Shown here: positions 44,449 to 54,300 of the stretch, one piece after another
Position numbering within the stretch: the first letter of the stretch is position 1
Layout: each line of letters starts with the position of its first letter
Assembly: GCA_963971285.1 (NCBI GenBank)
Contig: OZ020260.1
Coordinates: 9,954,798 to 10,018,797 of the forward strand
From: Astropecten irregularis
Lineage: Eukaryota; Echinodermata; Asteroidea; Paxillosida; Astropectinidae
Direction of reading: 5' to 3'
DNA length: 64,000 nucleotides
The notes under the pieces: generated by a model
Database searches by the model: none
Seen by the model: only the letters and a program-made list of their open reading frames with translations
Told to the model about the DNA's origin: nothing
Position numbers and translations under genes: made by a program

Positions 44449-44454
44449 AATAAA
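44449..44454 (+). promoter_or_regulatory. Possible intronic polyadenylation signal
   Basis: AATAAA lies 14 bases after the TAA (44433-44435) that ends the frame if intron 1 is retained. Use would give a shortened protein ending in a 13-residue non-repetitive tail after VTTSG. AATAAA is common by chance in such AT-rich sequence, so this is only a candidate. Confidence 0.3.
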
Positions 44455-44590
44455 CTGCTGCAAACTGCTCATCTGCCAAAATGACCTGAAATATGCTTGG
44501 AGTAAGGAGGGCTTGAGGCAAATCGAGCCAAGCAGGATCTTTCTCTAAATATGTAATATAAATGAATAAATAATTATATAATGGAGCAGT

Positions 44591-44664
44591 GAGCAAAGAT
44601 TAATACATTGAATCGACACCCTGAATACCGTATCTACATTCCACCAACTGAGCTATACAGCCCT
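44591..44664 (-). mobile_element. tRNA-derived SINE-like fragment, minus strand
   Basis: Read on the minus strand, it starts AGGGCT and carries an A-box-like GCTCAGTTGGT and the core TACGGTATTCAG found in the two other copies. The region that would hold a B box is eroded. A CTTTGCTC end resembles the CTTTGTTC near the 3' end of the other copies. It is the left arm of an inverted pair in intron 1. Confidence 0.5.
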
Positions 44665-44671
44665 ATGTACG

Positions 44672-44822
44672 ACGAACACAGATACATGTAACTGACTATT
44701 ATGGACACCGCCAAAATAGGGCTGGATAGTTCAGTTGGTAGAGCGGCGGTACGGTATTCTTGTGGTGTCTGGTTTTAATCCCGTTCCATTCAGATTTGCT
44801 TTGTTCACTTTTTAATAACTTA
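44672..44822 (+). mobile_element. tRNA-derived SINE-like element, plus strand
   Basis: This 151-bp copy aligns with the intron 3 element from its start (ACGAACA, then GACTATT) through the tRNA-like part beginning AGGGCT at about 44718 (A-box-like TTCAGTTGG, core TACGGTATTC) to a CTTTGTTCA 3' segment. The B box is degraded. No clear target-site duplication was seen. It is a decayed repeat rather than a functional tRNA gene. Confidence 0.55.
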
Positions 44823-44906
44823 ATTATATTAAGTTGTTATGAATGAACATGAAATGGGATTTATTGTATTATATCGACTTTACATTTGCTATTTCTCTCT
44901 GTGTAG

Positions 44907-45095
44907 GTCAAAAATTTACTACTGACACATCAGCAACAACAGTAACAGTCATGGGACCCAGTACAGGCGATACAAAGAGTACCATATTTGACGCTACAAC
45001 AACACCACAAACGTCAACCTCCATGACAACTGTACCGGTCGGAACCTCTGATATTGTGTCCTCTATTGTAACGCTTACATCTTCTACCACATCAG
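44907..45095 (+). CDS. Short Thr/Ser-rich exon 2 (63-codon equivalent)
   Basis: The exon is flanked by a pyrimidine-rich acceptor ending GTGTAG and a donor TCAG before GTATAC. Its length is 189 bp and both boundaries are phase 1, so it can be included or skipped without changing frame. It starts with GT completing a Gly codon, then QKFTTDTSATT, and ends TSSTTSG, with MTTVPVGTSD in the second half. It is not part of the hexad array. It is a paralogue of exon 3: both share an MTTVP-GTSD-VS pattern and the same TSSTTSG ending. No Cys and no N-glycosylation sequon are present; many Thr and Ser are potential O-glycosylation sites. It probably forms a spacer or linker between the two giant arrays. 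If intron 2 were retained, the frame would stop at 45131-45133. Confidence 0.75.
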
Positions 45096-45530
45096 GTATA
45101 CATTATAATTTAATTACTATTTATTATGTGTGATATTACGTTTAAATAAAAATGCCAAAACGTAGAGGTGTATTCACCTGAAGATAGCCAATTGACAAGC
45201 ATTCCCGCACCTTTTACCTTTTATGTTTAAAGATAATGAAAGCTATCTTAAAACATTTTTGAGGAAAAACTGTACACTGAGATTTTTAGTACTATGTTAG
45301 CGGTATCCAAGATTGCCGATTTGTTTGTTAGGCTGCCAATCAGAAGCCATTGAACCATACACTTGCCTCAAATATTCTAGTATTAATACAGTTGAGAAAA
45401 TACCCGTTTATGTATGTTTAAAAAGTCGATTAATTCAAGTGATGGCCCTCTGAATGTTTGGTTTCCAGTAACAGTATTTATAGTTTTATGTCATCTAAAT
45501 TTTCATCTTCTATTTTGTATCCTCCTTTAG
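45096..45530 (+). other. Intron 2 (435 bp, phase 1)
   Basis: The donor is GTATAC after TCAG. The acceptor is CCTCCTTTAG at 45530. The intron is AT-rich, with an AATAAA at 45145-45150 shortly after a read-through stop. I see no gene, RNA or recognisable repeat in it. Confidence 0.7.
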
Positions 45531-45707
45531 ACCCGACATTCACTTCCGACACCTCTACAACAAAAGCATTAGTTACAGAACTAAACACGACTTCTCTATC
45601 TGATGCTTCAACTACACCACCGACTTCTGCGTATATGACAACTGTACCATTTGGCACCTCTGATGTAGTGTCGACTGTTGCCTCCTCAACATCTTCAACC
45701 ACATCAG
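45531..45707 (+). CDS. Short Thr/Ser-rich exon 3, paralogue of exon 2
   Basis: The acceptor is CCTCCTTTAG and the donor TCAG before GTAGGA. The exon is 177 bp with phase 1 at both ends. The split first codon becomes GAC (Asp), followed by PTFTSDTSTT; the second half has MTTVPFGTSD and ends TSSTTSG, closely matching exon 2 with about four fewer residues near the middle. It contains one potential N-glycosylation sequon (NTT, Asn codon at 45584). The conservation of the C-terminal half and of the splice phases points to duplication of an ancestral exon. The function is unknown beyond a Thr/Ser-rich linker. Translating past the donor soon gives a hydrophobic run of Ile and Phe from an ATT microsatellite, which supports the donor position. 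Confidence 0.75.
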
Positions 45708-45727
45708 GTAGGATTTCATACATTTTT

Positions 45728-45745
45728 ATTATTATTATTATTATT
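45728..45745 (+). repeat. (ATT)6 microsatellite
   Basis: Six uninterrupted ATT triplets lie about 20 bases into intron 3. This is simple low-complexity sequence. Confidence 0.85.
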
Positions 45746-47612
45746 TTATCATTTTGTATTATTTATGTGATGTTATGTGCCTTGGTACTGATTATTGTCT
45801 TTTGTGTTATTCTCATCTCACAATGTTCCATGTATTTGATACTTCCATCGTCATTATTCATTTGCTACAATCTAAAAATGTAATACTTTGTCGCAGTGTG
45901 GACAGGGTTTTCATGGTCAGCATGAATTCACCTCAAACAAATACATCTTTGATGTTTGGTGTTCACCTTTAGAAATAGAAGCAAACTAGGACTACCAATA
46001 GTTAAGGGTTACCTAATAACCAGGTTAGATTAATTCGTATGTTTCTCTAGTATCCCAGCATGATTTAATATCCCATATCCATTTGTTTCTACTTTCAAAA
46101 AACATCAAATACCAAAGATGTTGAAAAAGAACTGTATGCAAGTGAATCTGACGATGATATTTATCGTAACATTTCGTATATTGGTGTTTCATATTTTCAT
46201 ATTAATTTATTTTCTGTTGTGCATGATACATTTATAATTTATTTCCCATTTGCCTGGTTGTGGACACATCACACTATATCACCAATATTGCTAGTTTCTA
46301 GTTCAGAATTACCATCCAAAGCACTTCGAACCTTTTTAACTGTGCCTACTGAAATAGGTATCCACTGGTTGGTTGGGCGCATTTCCAAATGCTTCAAATT
46401 ATTAAGGCGCGTGTGAATAACACAAAGACAAAGATTCCCCAGGGAAACCGAGAATACCTTACGTCTCGGACATTTGTTGTGACGCAAGTGTGTTTTGTGT
46501 ATCCACAAAGGCAAACAAAATAATATAGGTCTTCGGTAGCGGTACTTTCGTTCCATATTGTTCACATTTCAAATGCCAGTGTCACATTTTATGATATGTG
46601 AATATCTAACACTTTATTACTAACTTTATTGGAGAGTTTCAACAATTTCACTTACAGATTACATACCCCATTGTGAAATGAAGTTCTTCGATAATTATTC
46701 ATTAAACAAACATCATTGTCATTCACAGGTCCTTGCTTTTCCTTGCATGTTAACGCCCAAGATGTATAATTCTCGACATTTCTTATTATAAGACACTTAA
46801 TGTATGTCTTGCTTTCCTGTCAATCTTAGCAACTGTCAGTATAAAATGTTCATTTTCACGCAAGTCACACTAGCCGTAACTTTCGTTCCACACTTACCCT
46901 TGTATGAATTTGCATGTTTTTACCACTACAGCCTCCTTGCAGATATGACCTCCTACACATCATTCTATACTACGCATTTTAGCTCAATAATCTTCATTTC
47001 CATTTAGTTTTTCTTATGCTGCATGCCCATATCCCATTACTGTGTGTATTTAATGTTTACACTACACTTCAAAGAGCTTAATCATAATAATGTATGAATT
47101 CTTTGGCTGACAAAGCTATGTTGTATTTCCTTAAAAGTAACCGTATAGGTAGCTTTTTAAACAAACGACAGGTTTACGTGTTGAGTTAATTGAAATCGTT
47201 AATGAACCATAGTATCTCCCCAATCTGAAAAAAGTGTTTACAACATATCTTCATTTTTCGGAACATAATGCGCATCGTAAAATATTCGTCCATGTTCACG
47301 AATCAGATCACTGAAATGTAGAATAACACAAAATGTACCCTACGGGAAAATGTCCACGGAAATACTTGAAGTGACCAAAATCAAAGAGACAATATATAAG
47401 TAGAAACATAGGCAAAGAATTTATACCATATTGTATGATTTAAGACTACAGAATAATACATCATCATCCACTAGTGCAAATTATTACAATCCATTGTATT
47501 TTGTCATTTCGTCATTTATTTCAAATCTTCATTTTCATTAATACTTCGTGAACCAGTGACACAAAACAGATATCTAACAAATATAAAAACTATAAAGGCT
47601 TCTGACTGCCAA

Positions 47613-47775
47613 ACGAACAAAGATAGTTGACTATTGGGGTCACCACCAACGTAGGGCTAGATGGCTCAGTTGGTAGAGTGCCTGTACGGTATTCAGGAGG
47701 TCGCCGGTTCGAATCAATTCGTCAATTTTTCTTTGTTCATTTTTCAATGACTTAAAAAAATCAATAAAAAAAAAT
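47613..47775 (+). mobile_element. tRNA-derived SINE-like element with A-rich tail
   Basis: The best-preserved copy of the family. A tRNA-like head starts AGGGCTAG at about 47653, with A box TGGCTCAGTTGG at 47662-47673 and near-consensus B box GGTTCGAATC at 47706-47715. A short tail has CTTTGTTCAT at 47731-47740, and an A-rich run lies at 47754-47774. About 40 bases before the head (from ACGAACAAAG) also align with the intron 1 copy. ACGAACAAAG and CTTTGTTCAT form near-terminal inverted repeats. The T-stem does not pair well, so it is not a working tRNA. A tRNA-derived SINE is the best reading; a short MITE carrying a tRNA-like core is an alternative. Confidence 0.6.
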
Positions 47776-48329
47776 CAGTCAGTTTCCCTTGTGGTTATTT
47801 TACGAAAATATAAAAACAGACAGATACCTAAATGGAATCTGAATATGAAATCCGAACTCAGCTTTACCGAGCCAAAGTGTGACCTTTCGGTTGCTCGTTT
47901 GAATCACAAATTGTTCACTCTTGATTGAAAAGGAAAATCCCGTTTCTTGGAATGATAAGTCATTCACGTCGAGATATGTGTCACCGGTAGCAAACCTCCA
48001 ATGCAAGTATACTTTGCTTAACGTTTCTAATGATACATGATACAATGTTTCCATTTTAATAAGAAAACATGAAATCTATAACGCATATCAAATCTATCAC
48101 ATCATTTTTAGCTTTTCATTCGCTAAATAACATTATTCCAAACTGTATAATATCAATCGATATTTATCAAGTAACATGTAATTTATTGTTCATAAAACTT
48201 AAGCCATCAATAAACAAATCATTCCCGACTTATCGACTAATCTTCCAACTGCAATTCTTCGAATGAAATTATTTAAAACCAGTTTCACCACTGATTCTAA
48301 AATTCAAAAATATATTTCGATACTTACAG

Positions 48330-51300
48330 CTAAATCAGTGACTACCAATCCCAGCACAAGTGACCAAACAACGGCTGCGACAGCTAGAACAACTGATCAG
48401 CTGTCAACGACTGGCAGATTCACTAGTAATGAACCGCAAAGTATATCACAGAAAATAGAAATATCTCAACCAACCACAGAAAAAGCCACAAGTATCACTC
48501 AGACAGGCATCATTGATACCACAACCACTAAGCAAAGTACAAGTGCTCAGACTGTTGGAGAAACAACCACTGTGGCTGAAACAACTACAGCTGGAGGAAC
48601 AACCACTGTTGCTGAAACAACTACTGTTGCAGAAACAACCATTGTGGCTGAGACCACAACAGCGGCAGAAACAACAACTGTAGCTGAGACCACTACAGCT
48701 GGAGAAACGACAACTGTAGCTGAAACAACTACTGTTGGAGAAACAACCACAGTGGCTAAAACAACTACAGCTGGAGAAACAACCACTGTTAATGAGACTA
48801 CTACAGCTGGAGACACAGCCACTGTAGCTGAGACCACTACAGCTGGAGACACAACCACTGTAGCTGAGACCATTACAGCAGGAGAAACAACCACAGTGGC
48901 TGAGAAAACTACAGCTGGAGAAACAACCACTGTTGCTGAAATTACTACAGCTGGAGACACAACCACTGTAGCTGAGACAACTACTGTTGGAGAAACAACA
49001 ACTGTAGCCGAAACAACTACTGTTGGAGAAACAACAACAGTAGGTGTGACAACTACAGCTGGAGACACAACCACTGTTGCTGTGACCACTACAGCTGGAG
49101 CAACAACCACTGAAGCTGAGACAACTACTGTTGGAGAAACAACAACAGTAGTTGAAACAACTACTGTTGGAGAAACAACAACAGTAGGTGAGACAACTAC
49201 AGCTGGAGTAACACCCACTGTTGCTGAGACCACTACAGTTGGAGAAACAACCACTGTTGCTGAGATAACGACTGTTGGAGAAACAACAACTGTAGCTGAA
49301 ACAACAACTGTGGCTGAGACAACTGCTGCTGGAGAAACAACAATAGTAGCTGAAACAACTACTGTTGGAGAAACAACTACTTTTGCAGAAACCACTACAG
49401 CTGGAGAAACAACCACTGTACCTGAGACAACTACAGTTGGAGAAACAACCACTGTTGCTGAGATAACGACTGTTGGAGAAACAACAACTGTAGCTGAAAC
49501 AACCACTGTGGCTGAGACAACTGCAGCTGGAGAAACAACAACCGTAGTTGACACAACTACAGCCGGAGTAACAACCATTGTAGCTGAGACAACTGCAGTC
49601 GGAGAAACAACAACTGTAGCTGAGACAACTACAGCCGGAGTAACAACCATTGTAGCTGAGACAACTCCAGTTGGAGAAACAACCACTGTTGCTGCGACTA
49701 CTTCTGCAGTTGGAGAAACAACCACTGTTGCTGCGACTACTACTGCTGGAGACACAACAACTGTAGCTGAGACCACTACAGCTGGAGAAACAACCACTGT
49801 TGCTGACACTAGTACTGTTGCAGAAACAACAACTGTAGCTGAAACAACCACTGTGGCTGAGACAACTACAGCTGGAGCAACAACCACTGTAGCTGAGACC
49901 ACTACAGCTGGTGAAACATCCACTGTAGCTGAGACTACTACTGTTGGAGAAACAACAACTGTAGCTGAGACAACTACACCTGGAGAAACAACAACTGTAG
50001 CTGAGACCACTACAACTGGACAAACAGCTACTGTTGCTGACACTACTACTGTTGGAGAAATAACAACTGTTGCAGAAACAACCACTGTTGGAGAAACATC
50101 CACTGTCGCTGAGACTACTACTGTTGGAGAAACAGAAACTGTTGCTGAAACAACTACTGTTGGAGAAACAACCACTGTAGCTGAGACTACTACTGTTGGA
50201 GAAACAACAACTGTAGCTGAGACAACTACACCTGGAGAAACAACCACTGTAGCTAAGACCACTACAGCTGGACAAACAACTACTGTTGCTGAAACAACCA
50301 CTGTTGATGAAACAACTACTGTTGGAGGAACAACCACTGTTGCTGAGACTACTACTGTTGGAGAAACAACAAATGTTGCTGAAACTACTACTGTTGGAGA
50401 AACAACCACTGTAGCTGAGACTACTACTGTTGGAGAAACAACAACTGTAGCTGAGACAACTACACCTGGAGAAACAACCACTGTAGCTGAGACTACTACT
50501 GTTGGAGAAACAACCACTGTAGCTGAAACAACCACTGTTGCTGAGACTACAACTGTTGGAGAAACAACAAATGTTGCTGAAACAACTACTGTTGGAGAAA
50601 CAACCACTGTTGCTGAGACTACTACTGTTGGAGAAACAACAAATGTTGCTGAAATAACTACACCTGGAGAAACAACCACTGTAGCTGAGACCACTACAGC
50701 TGGACAAACAACTACTGTTGCTGACACTACTACTGTTAGAGAAACAACAACTGTTGCTGAAACAACCACTGTTGGAGAAACAACAACTGTTGCCGAAACA
50801 ACTACTGTTGGAGAAACAACTACTGTAGCTGAGACTACTACTGTTGGAGAAACAACAACTGTAGCTGAGACAACTACAGCTGGAGAAACAACCACTGTAG
50901 CTGAGACCACTACAGCTGGAGAAACAACTACTGTTGCTGACACTACTACTGTTGCAGAAACCACAACTATAGCTGAAACAACCACTGTGGCTGAGACAAC
51001 TACAGCTGGAGCAACAACCACTGTAGCTGAGACCACTACAGCTGGAGATACAACCACTGTTGCTGACACTACTACTGTTGGAGAAACAACAACTGTAGCT
51101 GAAACAACTACTGTTGGAGAAACAACCACTGTAGCTGAGACTACTACTGTTGGAGACACAACAACTGTAGCTGAGACCACTACAGCTGGAGAAACAACCA
51201 CTGTAGCTGAGACCATTACAGCTGGAGAAACAACCACTGATGCTGACACTAGTACTGCTGCAGAAACAACAACTGTAGCTGAAACAACCACTGTGGCTGA

Positions 51301-54300
51301 GACAACCACAGCTGGAGCAACAACCACTGTAGCTGAGACCACTTCAGCTGGAGAAACAACCACTGTAGCTGAGACCACTACAGCTGGAGAAACAACCACT
51401 GTTGTTGACACTACTACTGTTGGAGAAACAACCACTGTTGCTGACACTACTACTGTTGGAGAAACAACCACTGTTGCTGAGACTACTACTCTTGGAGAAA
51501 CAACCACTGTTGCTGAGACTACTAATGTTGGAGAAACAACAACTGTAGCTGAAACAACTACTGTGGCTGAGACAACTACACCTGGAGAAACAACCACTGT
51601 AGCTGAGACCACTACAGCTGGACAAACAACTACTGTTGCTGACACTACTACTGTTGGAGAAACAACAACTGTTGCTGAAACAACCACTGTTGGAGAAACA
51701 ACAACTGTTGCCGAAACAACTACTGTTGGAGAAACAACCACTGTAGCTGAGACTACTACTGTTGGAGAAACAACAACTGTAGCTGAGACAACTACAGCTG
51801 GAGAAACAACCACTGTAGCTGAGACCACTACAGCTGGAGAAACAACTACTGTTGCTGACACTACTACTGTTGCAGAAACCACAACTATAGCTGAAACAAC
51901 CACTGTGGCTGAGACAACTACAGCTGGAGCAACAACCACTGTAGCTGAGACTACTACTGTTGGAGAAACAACCACTGTAGCTGAAACAACCACTGTTGAT
52001 GAAACAACTACTGTTGGAGAAACAACCACTGTTGCTGAGACTACTACTGTTGGAGAAACAACAACTGTAGCTGAGACAACTACACCTGGAGAAACAACCA
52101 CTGTAGCTGAGACTACTACTGTTGGAGAAACAACCACTGTAGCTGAAACAACCACTGTTGATGAAACAACTACTGTTGGAGAAACAACCACTGTTGCTGA
52201 GACTACAACTGTTGGAGAAACAACAAATGTTGCTGAAACAACTACTGTTGGAGAAACAACCACTGTTGCTGAGACTACTACTGTTGGAGAAACAACAAAT
52301 GTTGCTGAAACAACTACTGTTGGAGAAACAACCACTGTAGCTGAGACTACTACTGTTGGAGAAACAACAACTGTAGCTGAAATAACTACACCTGGAGAAA
52401 CAACCACTGTAGCTGAGACCACTACAGCTGGACAAACAACTACTGTTGCTGACACTACTACTGTTGCAGAAACCACAACTATAGCTGAAACAACCACTGT
52501 GGCTGAGACAACTACAGCTGGAGCAACAACCACTGTAGCTGAGACCACTACAGCTGGAGATACAACCACTGTTGCTGACACTACTACTGTTGGAGAAACA
52601 ACAACTGTAGCTGAAACAACTACTGTTGGAGAAACAACCACTGTAGCTGAGACTACTACTGTTGGAGACACAACAACTGTAGCTGAGACCACTACAGCTG
52701 GAGAAACAACCACTGTAGCTGAGACCATTACAGCTGGAGAAACAACCACTGATGCTGACACTAGTACTGCTGCAGAAACAACAACTGTAGCTGAAACAAC
52801 CACTGTGGCTGAGACAACTACAGCTGGAGCAACAACCACTGTAGCTGAGACCACTACAGCTGGAGATACAACCACTGTTGCTGACACTACTACTGTTGGA
52901 GAAACAACAACTGTAGCTGAAACAACCACTGTGGCTGAGACAACTACACCTGGAGAAACAACCACTGTAGCTGAGACCACTTCAGCTGGAAAAACAACCA
53001 CTGTAGCTGAGACCACTTCAGCTGGAAAAACAACCACTGTTGTTGACACTACTACTGTTGGAGAAACAACAACTGTTGCTGGAACAACTACTGTTGGAGA
53101 AACAACCACTGTTGCTGAGACTACTACTGTTGGAGAAACAACCACTGTTGCTGAGACTACTACTCTTGGAGAAACAACCACTGTTGCTGAGACTACTACT
53201 GTTGGAGAGACAACAACTGTAGCTGAAACAACTACTGTTGGAGAAACAACCACTGTAGCTGAGACTACTAATGTTGGAGAAACAACAACTGTAGCTGAAA
53301 CAACTACTGTGGCTGAGACAACTACACCTGGAGAAACAACCACTGTAGCTGAGACCACTACAGCTGGACAAACAACTACTGTTGCTGACACTACTACTGT
53401 TGGAGAAACATCAACTGTTGCTGAAACAACCACTGTTGGTGAAACAACAACTGTTGCCGAAACAACTACTGTTGGAGAAACAACCACTGTAGCTGAGACT
53501 ACTACTGTTGGAGAAACAACAACTGTAGCTGAGACAACTACAGCTGGAGAAACAACCACTGTAGCTGAGACCACTACAGCTGGAGAAACAACTACTGTTG
53601 CTGACACTACTACTGTTGCAGAAACCACAACTATAGCTGAAACAACCACTGTGGCTGAGACAACTACAGCTGGAGCAACAACCACTGTAGCTGAGACCAC
53701 TACAGCTGGAGATACAACCACTGTTGCTGACACTACTACTGTTGGAGAAACAACAACTGTAGCTGAAACAACTACTGTTGGAGAAACAACCACTGTAGCT
53801 GAGACTACTACTGTTGGAGACACAACAACTGTAGCTGAGACCATTACAGCTGGAGAAACAACCACTGATGCTGACACTAGTACTGCTGCAGAAACAACAA
53901 CTGTAGCTGAAACAACCACTGTGGCTGAGACAACTACAGCTGGAGCAACAACCACTGTAGCTGAGACCACTACAGCTGGAGATACAACCACTGTTGCTGA
54001 CACTACTACTGTTGGAGAAACAACAACTGTAGCTGAAACAACCACTGTGGCTGAGACAACTACACCTGGAGAAACAACCACTGTAGCTGAGACCACTTCA
54101 GCTGGAGAAACAACCACTGTAGCTGAGACCACTTCAGCTGGAGAAACAACCACTGTAGCTGAGACCACTACAGCTGGAGAAACAACCACTGTTGTTGACA
54201 CTACTACTGTTGGAGAAACAACCACTGTTGCTGACACTACTACTGTTGGAGAAACAACCACTGTTGCTGAGACTATTACTCTTGGAGAAACAACCACTGT

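Larger units (their letters stand above)
44398..44906 (+). other. Intron 1 (509 bp, phase 1)
   Basis: The donor is GTGAGAT directly after the in-frame TCTG at 44397. The acceptor is a pyrimidine-rich stretch ending GTGTAG at 44906. Splicing joins G to GT and so restores a Gly codon. The intron is AT-rich and holds an inverted pair of tRNA-like repeats, a perfect 8-bp palindromic hairpin (AACTTAAT at 44817-44824 and ATTAAGTT at 44828-44835), and AATAAA hexamers at 44449 and 44565. Confidence 0.75.
45708..48329 (+). other. Intron 3 (2622 bp, phase 1)
   Basis: The donor is GTAGGATTT. The acceptor is TACTTACAG at 48329, with a weak pyrimidine tract. The sequence is AT-rich and non-repetitive apart from an (ATT)6 microsatellite and one SINE-like element. 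Several short open frames occur (for example 46269-46565 minus and 47800-48054 minus), but none resembles a known protein and their lengths fit chance in 2.6 kb of six-frame sequence. Nothing else was recognised. Confidence 0.7.

Noticed and set aside
46219-46565. Overlapping plus (65-codon) and minus (98-codon) open frames in intron 3
   Set aside because: No recognised domain or supporting splice or start context; they overlap each other and fit chance.
47653-47725. Functional tRNA gene
   Set aside because: The A and B boxes are good, but the T-stem and acceptor stem do not pair, the base before the putative anticodon is not T, and the head sits inside a longer repeat with an A-rich tail.
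47800-48054. Minus-strand open frame of 84 codons in intron 3
   Set aside because: Its composition is protein-like, but no family is recognised, and about one such frame is expected by chance in 2.6 kb of AT-rich sequence.
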